Positions 34,598 to 42,296 of a stretch of DNA of 64,000 nt are shown piece by piece. Within the stretch, counting starts at the first letter, position 1. Every line of letters begins with the position of its first letter. The notes beneath the pieces are model-generated. The model saw only the letters and a program-made list of their open reading frames with translations, had not been told where the DNA came from and did not search any database. The stretch is from Agrococcus casei LMG 22410 (lineage in GTDB: Bacteria > Actinomycetota > Actinomycetes > Actinomycetales > Microbacteriaceae): positions 50,045 through 114,044 of the forward strand of contig NZ_FUHU01000028.1 of NCBI RefSeq assembly GCF_900163565.1, given 5' to 3'. The position numbers were made by a program, and so were the translations under genes.

Positions 34598-35389
34598 ATG
34601 CTCAGACTCAAGCAGCGACTGCCCATAACCTGGACCTCCCCCACGACGCTTCGCGTCGGCGTCGAACCGCCGGCAGTCGAACTCGCGGTGAGCGACGACG
34701 AAGCCCGCGCCATCAACGCCATGCGCGAGGGCACCTCCAAGGCCGCCCTGACGCGCGCCGTCGGCCGACGCCGCGCGGCCGAGCTCCTGCTGGCCCTCGG
34801 GCCGCTACTCGAGACGGGCGAGCGAACCATGCCTCGCGTTCGTGTCTCCGGGGAGTCGTCGCTTGCAGACGCCGTGCGTGCGCTCGTGCGCGGCGCGCGG
34901 GTCTCCAGCGGCTCGGATCCCGCGACCGTGCTCATGCCCGTCTGCGACTGGAGAGTCAGCGAACGCATGTGGCAGCGCTATCTCGCGACTGAGCGCACGT
35001 GCCTGCCTGTGGTGGTCGGCGACCAGACGGTCACCGTCGGGCCGCTGTGGGACCCGCCGGCGTCTGCGTGCTGGAAGTGCGCGCATCCGTCACCCCCGCA
35101 TCCGCTTCCCCTCCCCGAGGAGAGTGCGCTCGCAGTGCGACTCGACGCGCTGGAGGAGGCACTCGTGGTCGGATGCGCGGCCGAGGTCCTGCGCAGGCTG
35201 CGGGACGGCAGCATGCAGCCAGGCGAAGAAGCCGTGCTGCACCGCGAGGACGGCTCGGTCAGCTGGTGTCGCGTGGAGCCTGACCCGGAGTGCGCCTGCC
35301 GGTTCGAGCTGTCGGAGCTGCCAGCGATCGGAGGAACCTCGAAGGAGCCCTCCGACTGTGCCCCGATGCCTCTGAGCGAGTCAGCGTGA
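34598..35389 (+). CDS. ThiF/E1-like (TOMM leader-binding type) protein of the DUF2342 locus
   Basis: A 263-residue protein. Residues 130-165 read TCLPVVVGDQTVTVGPLWDPP followed by ACWKC, which fits the pattern of cyclodehydratase/ThiF-like proteins (hydrophobic strand, VGPL, then CxxC), and the end ECACRF matches their C-terminal Cys pair. A glycine-rich ATP-binding loop is not visible, so it is probably a degenerate E1-like domain that binds rather than adenylates. No TOMM precursor or YcaO gene is nearby. Its last 131 nt overlap the convergent uvrD2 gene. Confidence 0.6.
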   Translation: MLRLKQRLPITWTSPTTLRVGVEPPAVELAVSDDEARAINAMREGTSKAALTRAVGRRRAAELLLALGPLLETGERTMPRVRVSGESSLADAVRALVRGARVSSGSDPATVLMPVCDWRVSERMWQRYLATERTCLPVVVGDQTVTVGPLWDPPASACWKCAHPSPPHPLPLPEESALAVRLDALEEALVVGCAAEVLRRLRDGSMQPGEEAVLHREDGSVSWCRVEPDPECACRFELSELPAIGGTSKEPSDCAPMPLSESA

Positions 35390-37010
35390 TCGACTCGCGA
35401 GCACGCGTGACCGCCACATAGAGCAGCCGTCGCTCCTCGTCGATCTCGGCGTCGGTGCGGGCGTAGGAGATGGGCATGAGGCCCTCACTGAGGCCGGCGA
35501 CGATCACGTGATCCCATTCGAGGCCCTTTGCCGCATGCATGGTCGCGATCGTGACCGCATTCGTCTTCGGATCGCTGTCAGAGGCCGCGAGCGCATCAAG
35601 CTGCTGCGAGAACTGCCGCATGGTGGTGCCGGCGGCTGCCTCTTCTGCCATGCGCACGAGGCTCTGCCCCGCCGCCCACTCTGCCCGTTCGGCGCCGTGG
35701 GCCTCTGGCTCCTTGGACGACCATCCGGCCTCGTGTGCCAGATCGACCACCTGCTGGAACAGGGGGCGGCCGTCGTCGCTGGTGCGGATGACCGTCGTGA
35801 GCCGGCGAACGAGGGGCAGCGAGAAGAACTTGCCGCTGTCGGATCGGACTGCGACTCCCTGATCGCGAATGGCACGCTCGATGGGCGGCGACTGCGCATG
35901 GAATCTCACCAGCACTGCGATCTCGGCGGCAGAGGCGCCGCGGTCGATGAGCTCGCGCACGCTCTGCGCAATGGCCTGCGCCTCAGCGGCGTCGGTCGCG
36001 GCTGTCAGGATGCGCAGCGCCTCGCCGTCCTTGCGCATGGGCTCGAGCTCGAGGCTCATCGATCCCTGCACACCGGCACGCGCCAGGCTGTTCGCGGCAT
36101 GCACCACATTCGCCTGCGAGCGGTAGCTCTGCGTGAGCTCGATCACCCGGGCGTCCTGGTAGTCGCTTCTGAACTTCGAGAGGCTCGTCGGGTCTGCGCC
36201 CGCAAACGAGTAGATCGTCTGGTTCGGATCGCCCACAACGCAGACGTCTCGTCGCTGCCCGAGCCACAGTTCGAGCAGCTGGGCCTGCACCGGCGAGACA
36301 TCCTGATACTCGTCGACGGTGAAGTAACGGTACTGGTCGCGAACCTGCTGCAGCACGCCCGGCTCACGCGAGAGCATGCCGGCGGTCGCAAGCAGCACGT
36401 CCTCGAAGTCGAGCTGGCGGCGGTCATCCTTCATCCGCTCGTAGGCGAGGTGCAGGTCGACGACCGCATCGATGCCGAGGCCACCCGGCATCCCGCGATG
36501 CTTGGCTGCCTCTGCGTAGCCCTCGATCGTGAGCGACCGGGCCTTGCGCCATTCGATCTCGCCGGCGACGTCGCGGAGCGTCGGTGTGTCGAGTCTCATC
36601 TGCAGCTGGGCGGCAGCGTCGGCGACGGTCGACACCTTGCCCGGCAGGATCTCGGCGACGCGAGTGCCGAGCACGCGGGGCCAGAAGTACCCCAGCTGCG
36701 ACAGCGCCGCGGCGTGGAACGTTCTCGTGTGCACGCCGCCGGCTCCGAGGGCCAGCAGCCTCGCGCGCATCTCACCCGCGGCCTTCGTCGTGAACGTGAG
36801 CGCCATCACCCTCTGGGGGTCGATCGCACCGGTAGCGACTCCGTAGGCCAGTCGGTGCGTGATGGTTCGGGTCTTGCCGGTTCCGGCACCGGCGAGAATG
36901 CAGACCGGCCCCGTCAGCGCCGTCGCAGCGCGCTGCTGCTGCTCGTCGAGCCTCGAGAGGATGTCGTCTGCCCCCGGAACCTCGGAACCCCCGACAGCTG
37001 CGTCCGTCAT
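35259..37010 (-). CDS. uvrD2: UvrD2-like superfamily 1 DNA helicase
   Basis: A 583-residue 3'-5' helicase with the full SF1A motif set: Walker A AGAGTGKT (K46), motif Ia TFTTKAA, motif II VDEYQDV, motif III VVGDPNQTIYSF, motif IV QSYRS, motif V TIATMHAAKGLEWDHV and motif VI VAVTRAR. It ends soon after APSRFL, without the HRDC domain that I recall in mycobacterial UvrD2. The start ATG overlaps the nudC stop (ATGA). The last 131 nt overlap the convergent ThiF-like gene. Confidence 0.88.
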   Translation of the reverse strand: MTDAAVGGSEVPGADDILSRLDEQQQRAATALTGPVCILAGAGTGKTRTITHRLAYGVATGAIDPQRVMALTFTTKAAGEMRARLLALGAGGVHTRTFHAAALSQLGYFWPRVLGTRVAEILPGKVSTVADAAAQLQMRLDTPTLRDVAGEIEWRKARSLTIEGYAEAAKHRGMPGGLGIDAVVDLHLAYERMKDDRRQLDFEDVLLATAGMLSREPGVLQQVRDQYRYFTVDEYQDVSPVQAQLLELWLGQRRDVCVVGDPNQTIYSFAGADPTSLSKFRSDYQDARVIELTQSYRSQANVVHAANSLARAGVQGSMSLELEPMRKDGEALRILTAATDAAEAQAIAQSVRELIDRGASAAEIAVLVRFHAQSPPIERAIRDQGVAVRSDSGKFFSLPLVRRLTTVIRTSDDGRPLFQQVVDLAHEAGWSSKEPEAHGAERAEWAAGQSLVRMAEEAAAGTTMRQFSQQLDALAASDSDPKTNAVTIATMHAAKGLEWDHVIVAGLSEGLMPISYARTDAEIDEERRLLYVAVTRARESITLTRSEASGHSRRAPSRFLRSLAAPTARTGRRTPGQAPRDTS

Positions 37011-37879
37011 CGCTGCGAGACCGCGCTCAGGTCGCCGTCCAGCCAGCGCTCGATGATCGTCCTCGCAATCGACCCGCGGCCGGGAAGATCCACGACTCCA
37101 TTGCGAATGTCGTCTCGCGTGAGCCAGCGCGCATCCCGAATCTCAATGCCGTCGGGCTCGAGGTCTTCGGCGCGCTCGGCGACAGCCGAGAATCCCACCA
37201 TCAGCGAACGGGGGTACGGCCACGGCTGCGACGAGACGTACTCGATTGCGGTCAGCTTCAGGCCGACCTCTTCGAGCGCCTCACGGGCGACCGCCGACTC
37301 GAGGGACTCCCCCGGGTCGACGAATCCTGCCACCAGCGAGTAGCGCCGCTCGGGCCAGGCGCTGTTGTTCGCGAGCAGCAGCCGGTCTCCGCTCCTGTCG
37401 AGGACAGCGACGATGACCGCCGGGTCTGTTCTCGGAAAATGCTGTCGACCCGACGAGTCCTCTCGTGTCCAGCCCGCATGCACGACACGGGTCGGCGAAC
37501 CGTCGACCGGCGAGAAGCTGTGGTCGCGGTGCCACGTTGCGAGTGCCAGGGCCTGCACGGCAATGGCTGCCTCGTCGGAGCTCAGCGTCACTGCGAGCTC
37601 ACGCGCCTCAGACCATTCGAAGCCGGGCTCATCACCGTCGAAGCCGATGGCGGCCACCCAGTGCTCGCTGCGCTCGTCGACTCCGAGCCATACGAGCACG
37701 TGTTCGGCGAGGTCAGCGTCGCGCACGTCCGCGAGGCGTCCGCCATCGACTGCGAGGCGTGCGCCGCCGCCGACGGCGATCACATGACGCTGCGGGTCGA
37801 GCATCGCTGCGTGGAGCATCGCATCGGCTGCTCCCTCTGCGTTGTCGAGCCCTCTTCGCGAGAGGCTTCCGAACGGCAT
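37007..37879 (-). CDS. nudC: NAD(+) diphosphatase / NAD-capped RNA hydrolase (NudC family)
   Basis: A 290-residue Nudix hydrolase with the Nudix box GFVDPGES...EEVGL and the NudC-specific SQPWPYPRSLM downstream. The family cleaves NAD(H) and removes NAD caps from RNA. The region that holds four zinc-binding cysteines in E. coli NudC is present (HSFSPVDGSPT...) but lacks all of them. AGGAGGG lies 5 nt upstream of the ATG. It is coupled to uvrD2, as in mycobacteria. Confidence 0.9.
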   Translation of the reverse strand: MPFGSLSRRGLDNAEGAADAMLHAAMLDPQRHVIAVGGGARLAVDGGRLADVRDADLAEHVLVWLGVDERSEHWVAAIGFDGDEPGFEWSEARELAVTLSSDEAAIAVQALALATWHRDHSFSPVDGSPTRVVHAGWTREDSSGRQHFPRTDPAVIVAVLDRSGDRLLLANNSAWPERRYSLVAGFVDPGESLESAVAREALEEVGLKLTAIEYVSSQPWPYPRSLMVGFSAVAERAEDLEPDGIEIRDARWLTRDDIRNGVVDLPGRGSIARTIIERWLDGDLSAVSQR

Positions 37880-37929
37880 GTGCCCTCCTCTTCGCCGCGT
37901 GGCACCTCGAGCGGCACCCGCGAACCGAC

Positions 37930-37935
37930 TACCCT
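37930..37935 (+). promoter_or_regulatory. -10 element of the phosphotransferase-like gene (leaderless)
   Basis: TACCCT, 6 nt upstream of the ATG at 37942, in the divergent gap with nudC. Confidence 0.5.
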
Positions 37936-37941
37936 GACCGC

Positions 37942-39129
37942 ATGGCCACGAACCCCTTCACTCTAGCCGCGCTGGCTACTACCGCGGTCGAAGGCATCGC
38001 CTTCTCGGCTGCCACAGATGACGGCTCGAACCGAGAATACGAGCGTGTCGCCGCGACGACGGTCGAGGGCGAAGTGCTCAGCATCGTGATCCCCAGAACC
38101 CCGAAGTCTCTCGAGCGGATGCGCAATGAAGTGACAGCGCTGGCTGCAGCGAGCGAAGGCGTCCGGGAGAGGCTTCCGTTCGAGGTGACGCAGCTGCTCG
38201 GCCGCGCACCGGTCGGCAACACCGAGCTGTTCATCTGGCGACGCCTCGGCGGCACGCCCATGGAGCTCGAGTCACTCGGCGACGACGGACTCGCAGCGAG
38301 CATCGGCGCGGCTCTCGCGGGCATCCATGAGCTTCCGACCAGCATCGTGGCCGACTCCGGGCTTCCCCACCGATCCAGTGCACGCGTTCGCGAAGACCTG
38401 CTTCGCGTCTTCGACAAGGCCGCGCAGACCGGCCGAGTGCCGGCTGGCCTGCTCGAGCGGTGGGAGCGCGCTGCCGACAATCCCGAGCTGTGGCAGTTTA
38501 CCCCCACCGTCGTGCACGGCGACCTTGGCGCACCCGCGCTTCGGATCGACCTCGGACGCGTCAGCGGCATCGAGGGCTGGCACTCCCTGAGCGTGGGCGA
38601 CCCGGCAAGAGACCTCGCGTGGTTGCTCGGCAGCGCGCAGTTCGACGCTGTCGACGAGGCCTTCGTCGCCTACGCGTCGCATCGCTCGGCAGATCGCCAC
38701 CTCCGTGCTCGCGGCATGTTGCATGCCGAACTCGACATCGCCCGCTGGCTGCTGTTCGGGGTCGACGCGGGCGATCAGAGCACCATCGACGACGCCGTGA
38801 GCATGATGCACGCGCTCATCGAGCGTGTCGACGACACCGAAGACGACTCCGTGAAGATCCAGCCCCAGAGGCTCGACACCATGGACCTCAGCGAAGTGCA
38901 GCAGATGCTCGACAAGAACGCGTCGCTCGGCATGGCCCGCGGCTCGCTCGGAGCATCCGGCAGCGAATCAGCCGCCGCCAGCGCTGCCGATCACGAGGCC
39001 ACTGTTCCGGTCGCCGACGAAGAAGCCGAAGCAGCAGACACGGAAGACGCCGACGAGCTCAGCGATCTCTCGGCCGACGACCTCGACATCGACGACCGCG
39101 AGTCACCCGAGAGCGCCGACCGCAGCTAG
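37942..39129 (+). CDS. Degenerate aminoglycoside/macrolide phosphotransferase-like protein
   Basis: A 395-residue protein with an APH-type kinase fold (about 1-300). The catalytic loop is VVHGDLGAPAL: the base D194 is kept but the usual Asn seven residues after His is Ala (A199), and the metal-binding Asp of the I-D-W motif is Glu (E211). The downstream GDPARDLAWL is well conserved. The last 55 residues are strongly acidic and disordered. It may be an inactive or altered kinase. Its stop overlaps the convergent adnB stop through a shared CTAG. Confidence 0.75.
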   Translation: MATNPFTLAALATTAVEGIAFSAATDDGSNREYERVAATTVEGEVLSIVIPRTPKSLERMRNEVTALAAASEGVRERLPFEVTQLLGRAPVGNTELFIWRRLGGTPMELESLGDDGLAASIGAALAGIHELPTSIVADSGLPHRSSARVREDLLRVFDKAAQTGRVPAGLLERWERAADNPELWQFTPTVVHGDLGAPALRIDLGRVSGIEGWHSLSVGDPARDLAWLLGSAQFDAVDEAFVAYASHRSADRHLRARGMLHAELDIARWLLFGVDAGDQSTIDDAVSMMHALIERVDDTEDDSVKIQPQRLDTMDLSEVQQMLDKNASLGMARGSLGASGSESAAASAADHEATVPVADEEAEAADTEDADELSDLSADDLDIDDRESPESADRS

Positions 39130-42100
39130 AGCTGCAGCCGGGCCTCGTCGAGCTGCGCGATCAGCTCGTCTTTCGTCATCGGATGCTCGAGGCGCACGAC
39201 CTCGTCGTCAGCGACGTAGTAGAGCTCGACATCGACCAGGCTCGGATCGATGCCAGCGTGCTCGGCGTATGCCGCACGATAGAGCGCGAGCTGCAGGCCG
39301 CGAAGCCGCACCTGCTCACGCCCCACCGGCTTTCGTCCCGTCTTCCAGTCGACCACGAGAATCCGGTCTCCGTCGGCGAACACCGCGTCGATCTTGCACA
39401 CCACGGTCGTCGCTCCGAGCGGCAGGTGCACTTCGATCTCCGTGTGCAGCGGCTGCAGACGGCTCGTCGTGTACTTCGATCGCAGGAACGTCTGGCGAAG
39501 CTCTTCGAGGCGGTCGACGTCGAGGCCCGGCAGCTCGGCATCGCCGAACGACTCGGGCTCGAAGTCGATCTCGTCGCCGAGTCCGGGTGCCGCCAGAAGC
39601 GACTCGGCCATGGAGTGGAACAGTGTGCCCAGACGAGCCTGCGGCCACGGCTTCTGCGGCATCGGCCGCTGCTGCTGCTGTTGCGCGTGCACAGGATCGG
39701 TGACCCACTCGTGAAAGCTCGAAGCATTGAGGCGTTCTGGCAGAGGGGCATCCGGCTCTCGCGAGTCGCGTGCTGACAGCAGGGCTTCGATATGACGCTC
39801 GAGCTGCTCGTCGTCAAGATCGCCTGCGCTGGCGACCATCTCTGCAGCGTCTTCAACGCGCTCTCGTCGAACGGAGAACGGATCCGGAGGCCACACGACC
39901 GTGTCATCGCGCGATTCTGCTCCGGAGTCCGGAATCGGCTCAAGGTCGGCTCCCAGCGCTTCTGCACACTCGACGAGGAACGCGCCTGGGGCACTGGGCT
40001 TCTTGCCTGCTGGGAGAAGGCTGGCGCCAGAGAGCCAGAGCGAGTTGCGGGCGCGCGTCGCGGCCACATACGCGATGCGCCGCTCCTCTGCCGCATGCTG
40101 GTCGCGGTTCTCGTCTTTGAATCGCTTGAGCTCGGTCGCGAAATCGGATGCCGTGGTCACCGAATCGAGGTCGAACACCGGCAGCGAGTCGCGGTCACCG
40201 CGGAACTCGAACGGCAGCGCACCCGACGAGAACCATCCGTTCGTGTCTCTGGAGTTCTTCGGAAACTTCAGGTGAGCCTGACCCGGCACGGCGACGAGAT
40301 CCCACTCCAGGCCCTTCGAGCCGTGCATCGTGATCAGCTGCACGACACCGGGCTGAGGTTCAGGAGGCGGCGTGGTGATGCTGTCATCGTCTTCTGCGAC
40401 TGTGATCCACTCGACGAGTGCGTCGAGGCTGAGCCCCGGCATCGACACCTGCAGCGATGCGACCTGATCGATGAACTGGTCGAGCACTGCTGTGTCGCGA
40501 TGCTCGTTGGCCTCGAGCTCGAGGTCGATGCCCATGGTGCGGATCACGAGGCGCACGAGCTCGACAGGAGCAAGGTGCCTGTTGCCTCTGATGAACCGAA
40601 GCTCTGCTGCCAGCGACTGCATCCGCTCAAGCCCGACCACCGAGATCCGGTGGCTGGGCAGCCAGCTGCGCTCGTCGAGCAGCGAGTCGAGCGCATCTGC
40701 AGTCGACGCGATGTCGTCGTGACCGCTCTGCTCGCGCATCGACTTCGACTGTTCGCCGGCTTCGCGTTTCGCGAGTGCTCGCGAGTAGTCGACCAGTGCC
40801 TGCAGGTCGGCCGTGCCGATCCGCCATCTCGACGACGTCAGCAGCCGCAGCAGCGCACTGCCTTCGTCTGACCGAGCCGCGACCTTGAGCGTGGATGAGA
40901 CGTCGACCACCGCGGGGTCGAAGAGCAGCCCCTCGCCGCCGACCATCACATAGTCGATGCCGTGGTCTTCAAGCGCATTCGCGAAGAAGCGCATGTGCTT
41001 TTTCACTCGAAAGAGGATCGCGGCCGTCGGAAGCTTGTCGCGCTGCCGGATGCGCTCGGCCATCCACGTCGCGAGCGCGGCAGCCTCGTCGCTGGTCTGC
41101 TCATAGAAGCCGATTGTGACCTCGCCCTCGCCCGCGTCGGGCCTGGGCTCGAGCGGCTCGACGCCTTCGCTGCCCGGCAGCTCGGCAGCGATGCGGTTCG
41201 CAACCGTGAGCACTCGGCGGTCGTTGCGCCACGATGTCGGCAGCGAGAAGCCCAGTGCCCCGTCGAAATCGTCGAGGAATCGCTCGAGGGTTCCGGCGGC
41301 GGCGCCTCGCCAGCCGTAGATCGACTGATTCGGGTCGCCGACCGCCATGACCGCGTGGGATGCGAACAGTGCAGACAGCAGGCGGACCTGCATCACAGAG
41401 GTGTCTTGGTACTCGTCGAGCAGCACCACCGAGAAGCGTGATCTGACGTCTTCTCGCACCTGCGGAATCTCTTCTATCGCCTGGATCGCAAGTCGCACCT
41501 GGTCACTGAACTCGACCACGCCGCGTGCGAGCTTCAGCTGTTCGTACGCCTCGACCAGATCGACCAGCGGCTCGAGGCGCCCGAGCGTGTCAGCGCGATC
41601 GACGAGGGTCGTCATGTCAGTCGCCTTCGACGCGGTGTCTGAGAGGCTGATGGCGTGCAGCTGCTCGGGCACTCGCTCGGCGAAGGCACGAAGCTGTGCA
41701 GCGTCGACCAGGTTGTCGCCCATGGCTCTTGCGAGGCCGAGCACCTGCTTCACCACTGTCGACACCGAGCCGATCTCTGCCAGGCGCGGGTCAACGCTCG
41801 CCGTCACGACTTCGCGAGCGAGCATCCGTGCCGACGCCTCGGTGAGCACCTGCGCATTCGGATCACGCCCGATGAGCAGCGCGTAGTCACGGAAGAGCTC
41901 GTTCGCGAACGAGTTGTATGTCGAGACCTTGGGGGTCTCGTCGGCTCCCTCGCGCGACAGAAGCCCTGCGCGGTCGAGCAGGCCGAGCCGCTTGCGGAAG
42001 CGCTCGTCAAGCTCGCCAGCGGCCTTGCGGGTGAACGTGAGGCCCAGCACCTGGTCTGGCCGGATGCCGGTTGCCTTCTCGTTGGCGAGCAGCCAGAGCA

Positions 42101-42296
42101 CCCGATGAGCCATGGTCTCGGTCTTGCCGCTGCCGGCTCCGGCGACCACCAGCGCGGGCTGGTCCCACGGGGCGGTCACGACGGGCGACTGCTGCGCACT
42201 CGGCGGGAAGATCGGCTTCTCATCGTCGTCGCGCACCTCGTTCATGATGCGCGTGATCTCGTCGGGCCCGAGGAGCTGAAGGTCGGAGTCGGTCAT
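39126..42296 (-). CDS. adnB: AdnB-like ATP-dependent helicase-nuclease
   Basis: A 1056-residue protein with an N-terminal UvrD-type motor (Walker A VAGAGSGKT, LLDEYQDTS, MAVGDPNQSIYGW, ITMHGSKGLEWD, YVAATRAR) and a C-terminal RecB-type nuclease with LGTLFH, IDAVFADGDRILVVDWKTG and QLALY. This is the lead motor/nuclease of the AdnAB complex that resects double-strand breaks in actinobacteria. The ATG at 42296 overlaps the adnA stop (ATGA) with AGGTGA 5 nt upstream; the frame continues upstream only as antisense-free shadow of adnA. Confidence 0.9.
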   Translation of the reverse strand: MTDSDLQLLGPDEITRIMNEVRDDDEKPIFPPSAQQSPVVTAPWDQPALVVAGAGSGKTETMAHRVLWLLANEKATGIRPDQVLGLTFTRKAAGELDERFRKRLGLLDRAGLLSREGADETPKVSTYNSFANELFRDYALLIGRDPNAQVLTEASARMLAREVVTASVDPRLAEIGSVSTVVKQVLGLARAMGDNLVDAAQLRAFAERVPEQLHAISLSDTASKATDMTTLVDRADTLGRLEPLVDLVEAYEQLKLARGVVEFSDQVRLAIQAIEEIPQVREDVRSRFSVVLLDEYQDTSVMQVRLLSALFASHAVMAVGDPNQSIYGWRGAAAGTLERFLDDFDGALGFSLPTSWRNDRRVLTVANRIAAELPGSEGVEPLEPRPDAGEGEVTIGFYEQTSDEAAALATWMAERIRQRDKLPTAAILFRVKKHMRFFANALEDHGIDYVMVGGEGLLFDPAVVDVSSTLKVAARSDEGSALLRLLTSSRWRIGTADLQALVDYSRALAKREAGEQSKSMREQSGHDDIASTADALDSLLDERSWLPSHRISVVGLERMQSLAAELRFIRGNRHLAPVELVRLVIRTMGIDLELEANEHRDTAVLDQFIDQVASLQVSMPGLSLDALVEWITVAEDDDSITTPPPEPQPGVVQLITMHGSKGLEWDLVAVPGQAHLKFPKNSRDTNGWFSSGALPFEFRGDRDSLPVFDLDSVTTASDFATELKRFKDENRDQHAAEERRIAYVAATRARNSLWLSGASLLPAGKKPSAPGAFLVECAEALGADLEPIPDSGAESRDDTVVWPPDPFSVRRERVEDAAEMVASAGDLDDEQLERHIEALLSARDSREPDAPLPERLNASSFHEWVTDPVHAQQQQQRPMPQKPWPQARLGTLFHSMAESLLAAPGLGDEIDFEPESFGDAELPGLDVDRLEELRQTFLRSKYTTSRLQPLHTEIEVHLPLGATTVVCKIDAVFADGDRILVVDWKTGRKPVGREQVRLRGLQLALYRAAYAEHAGIDPSLVDVELYYVADDEVVRLEHPMTKDELIAQLDEARLQL

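Noticed and set aside
34598..35389. RiPP/TOMM biosynthetic cluster
   Set aside because: Only one ThiF-like protein is present; there is no precursor peptide, YcaO, dehydrogenase or transporter next to it.
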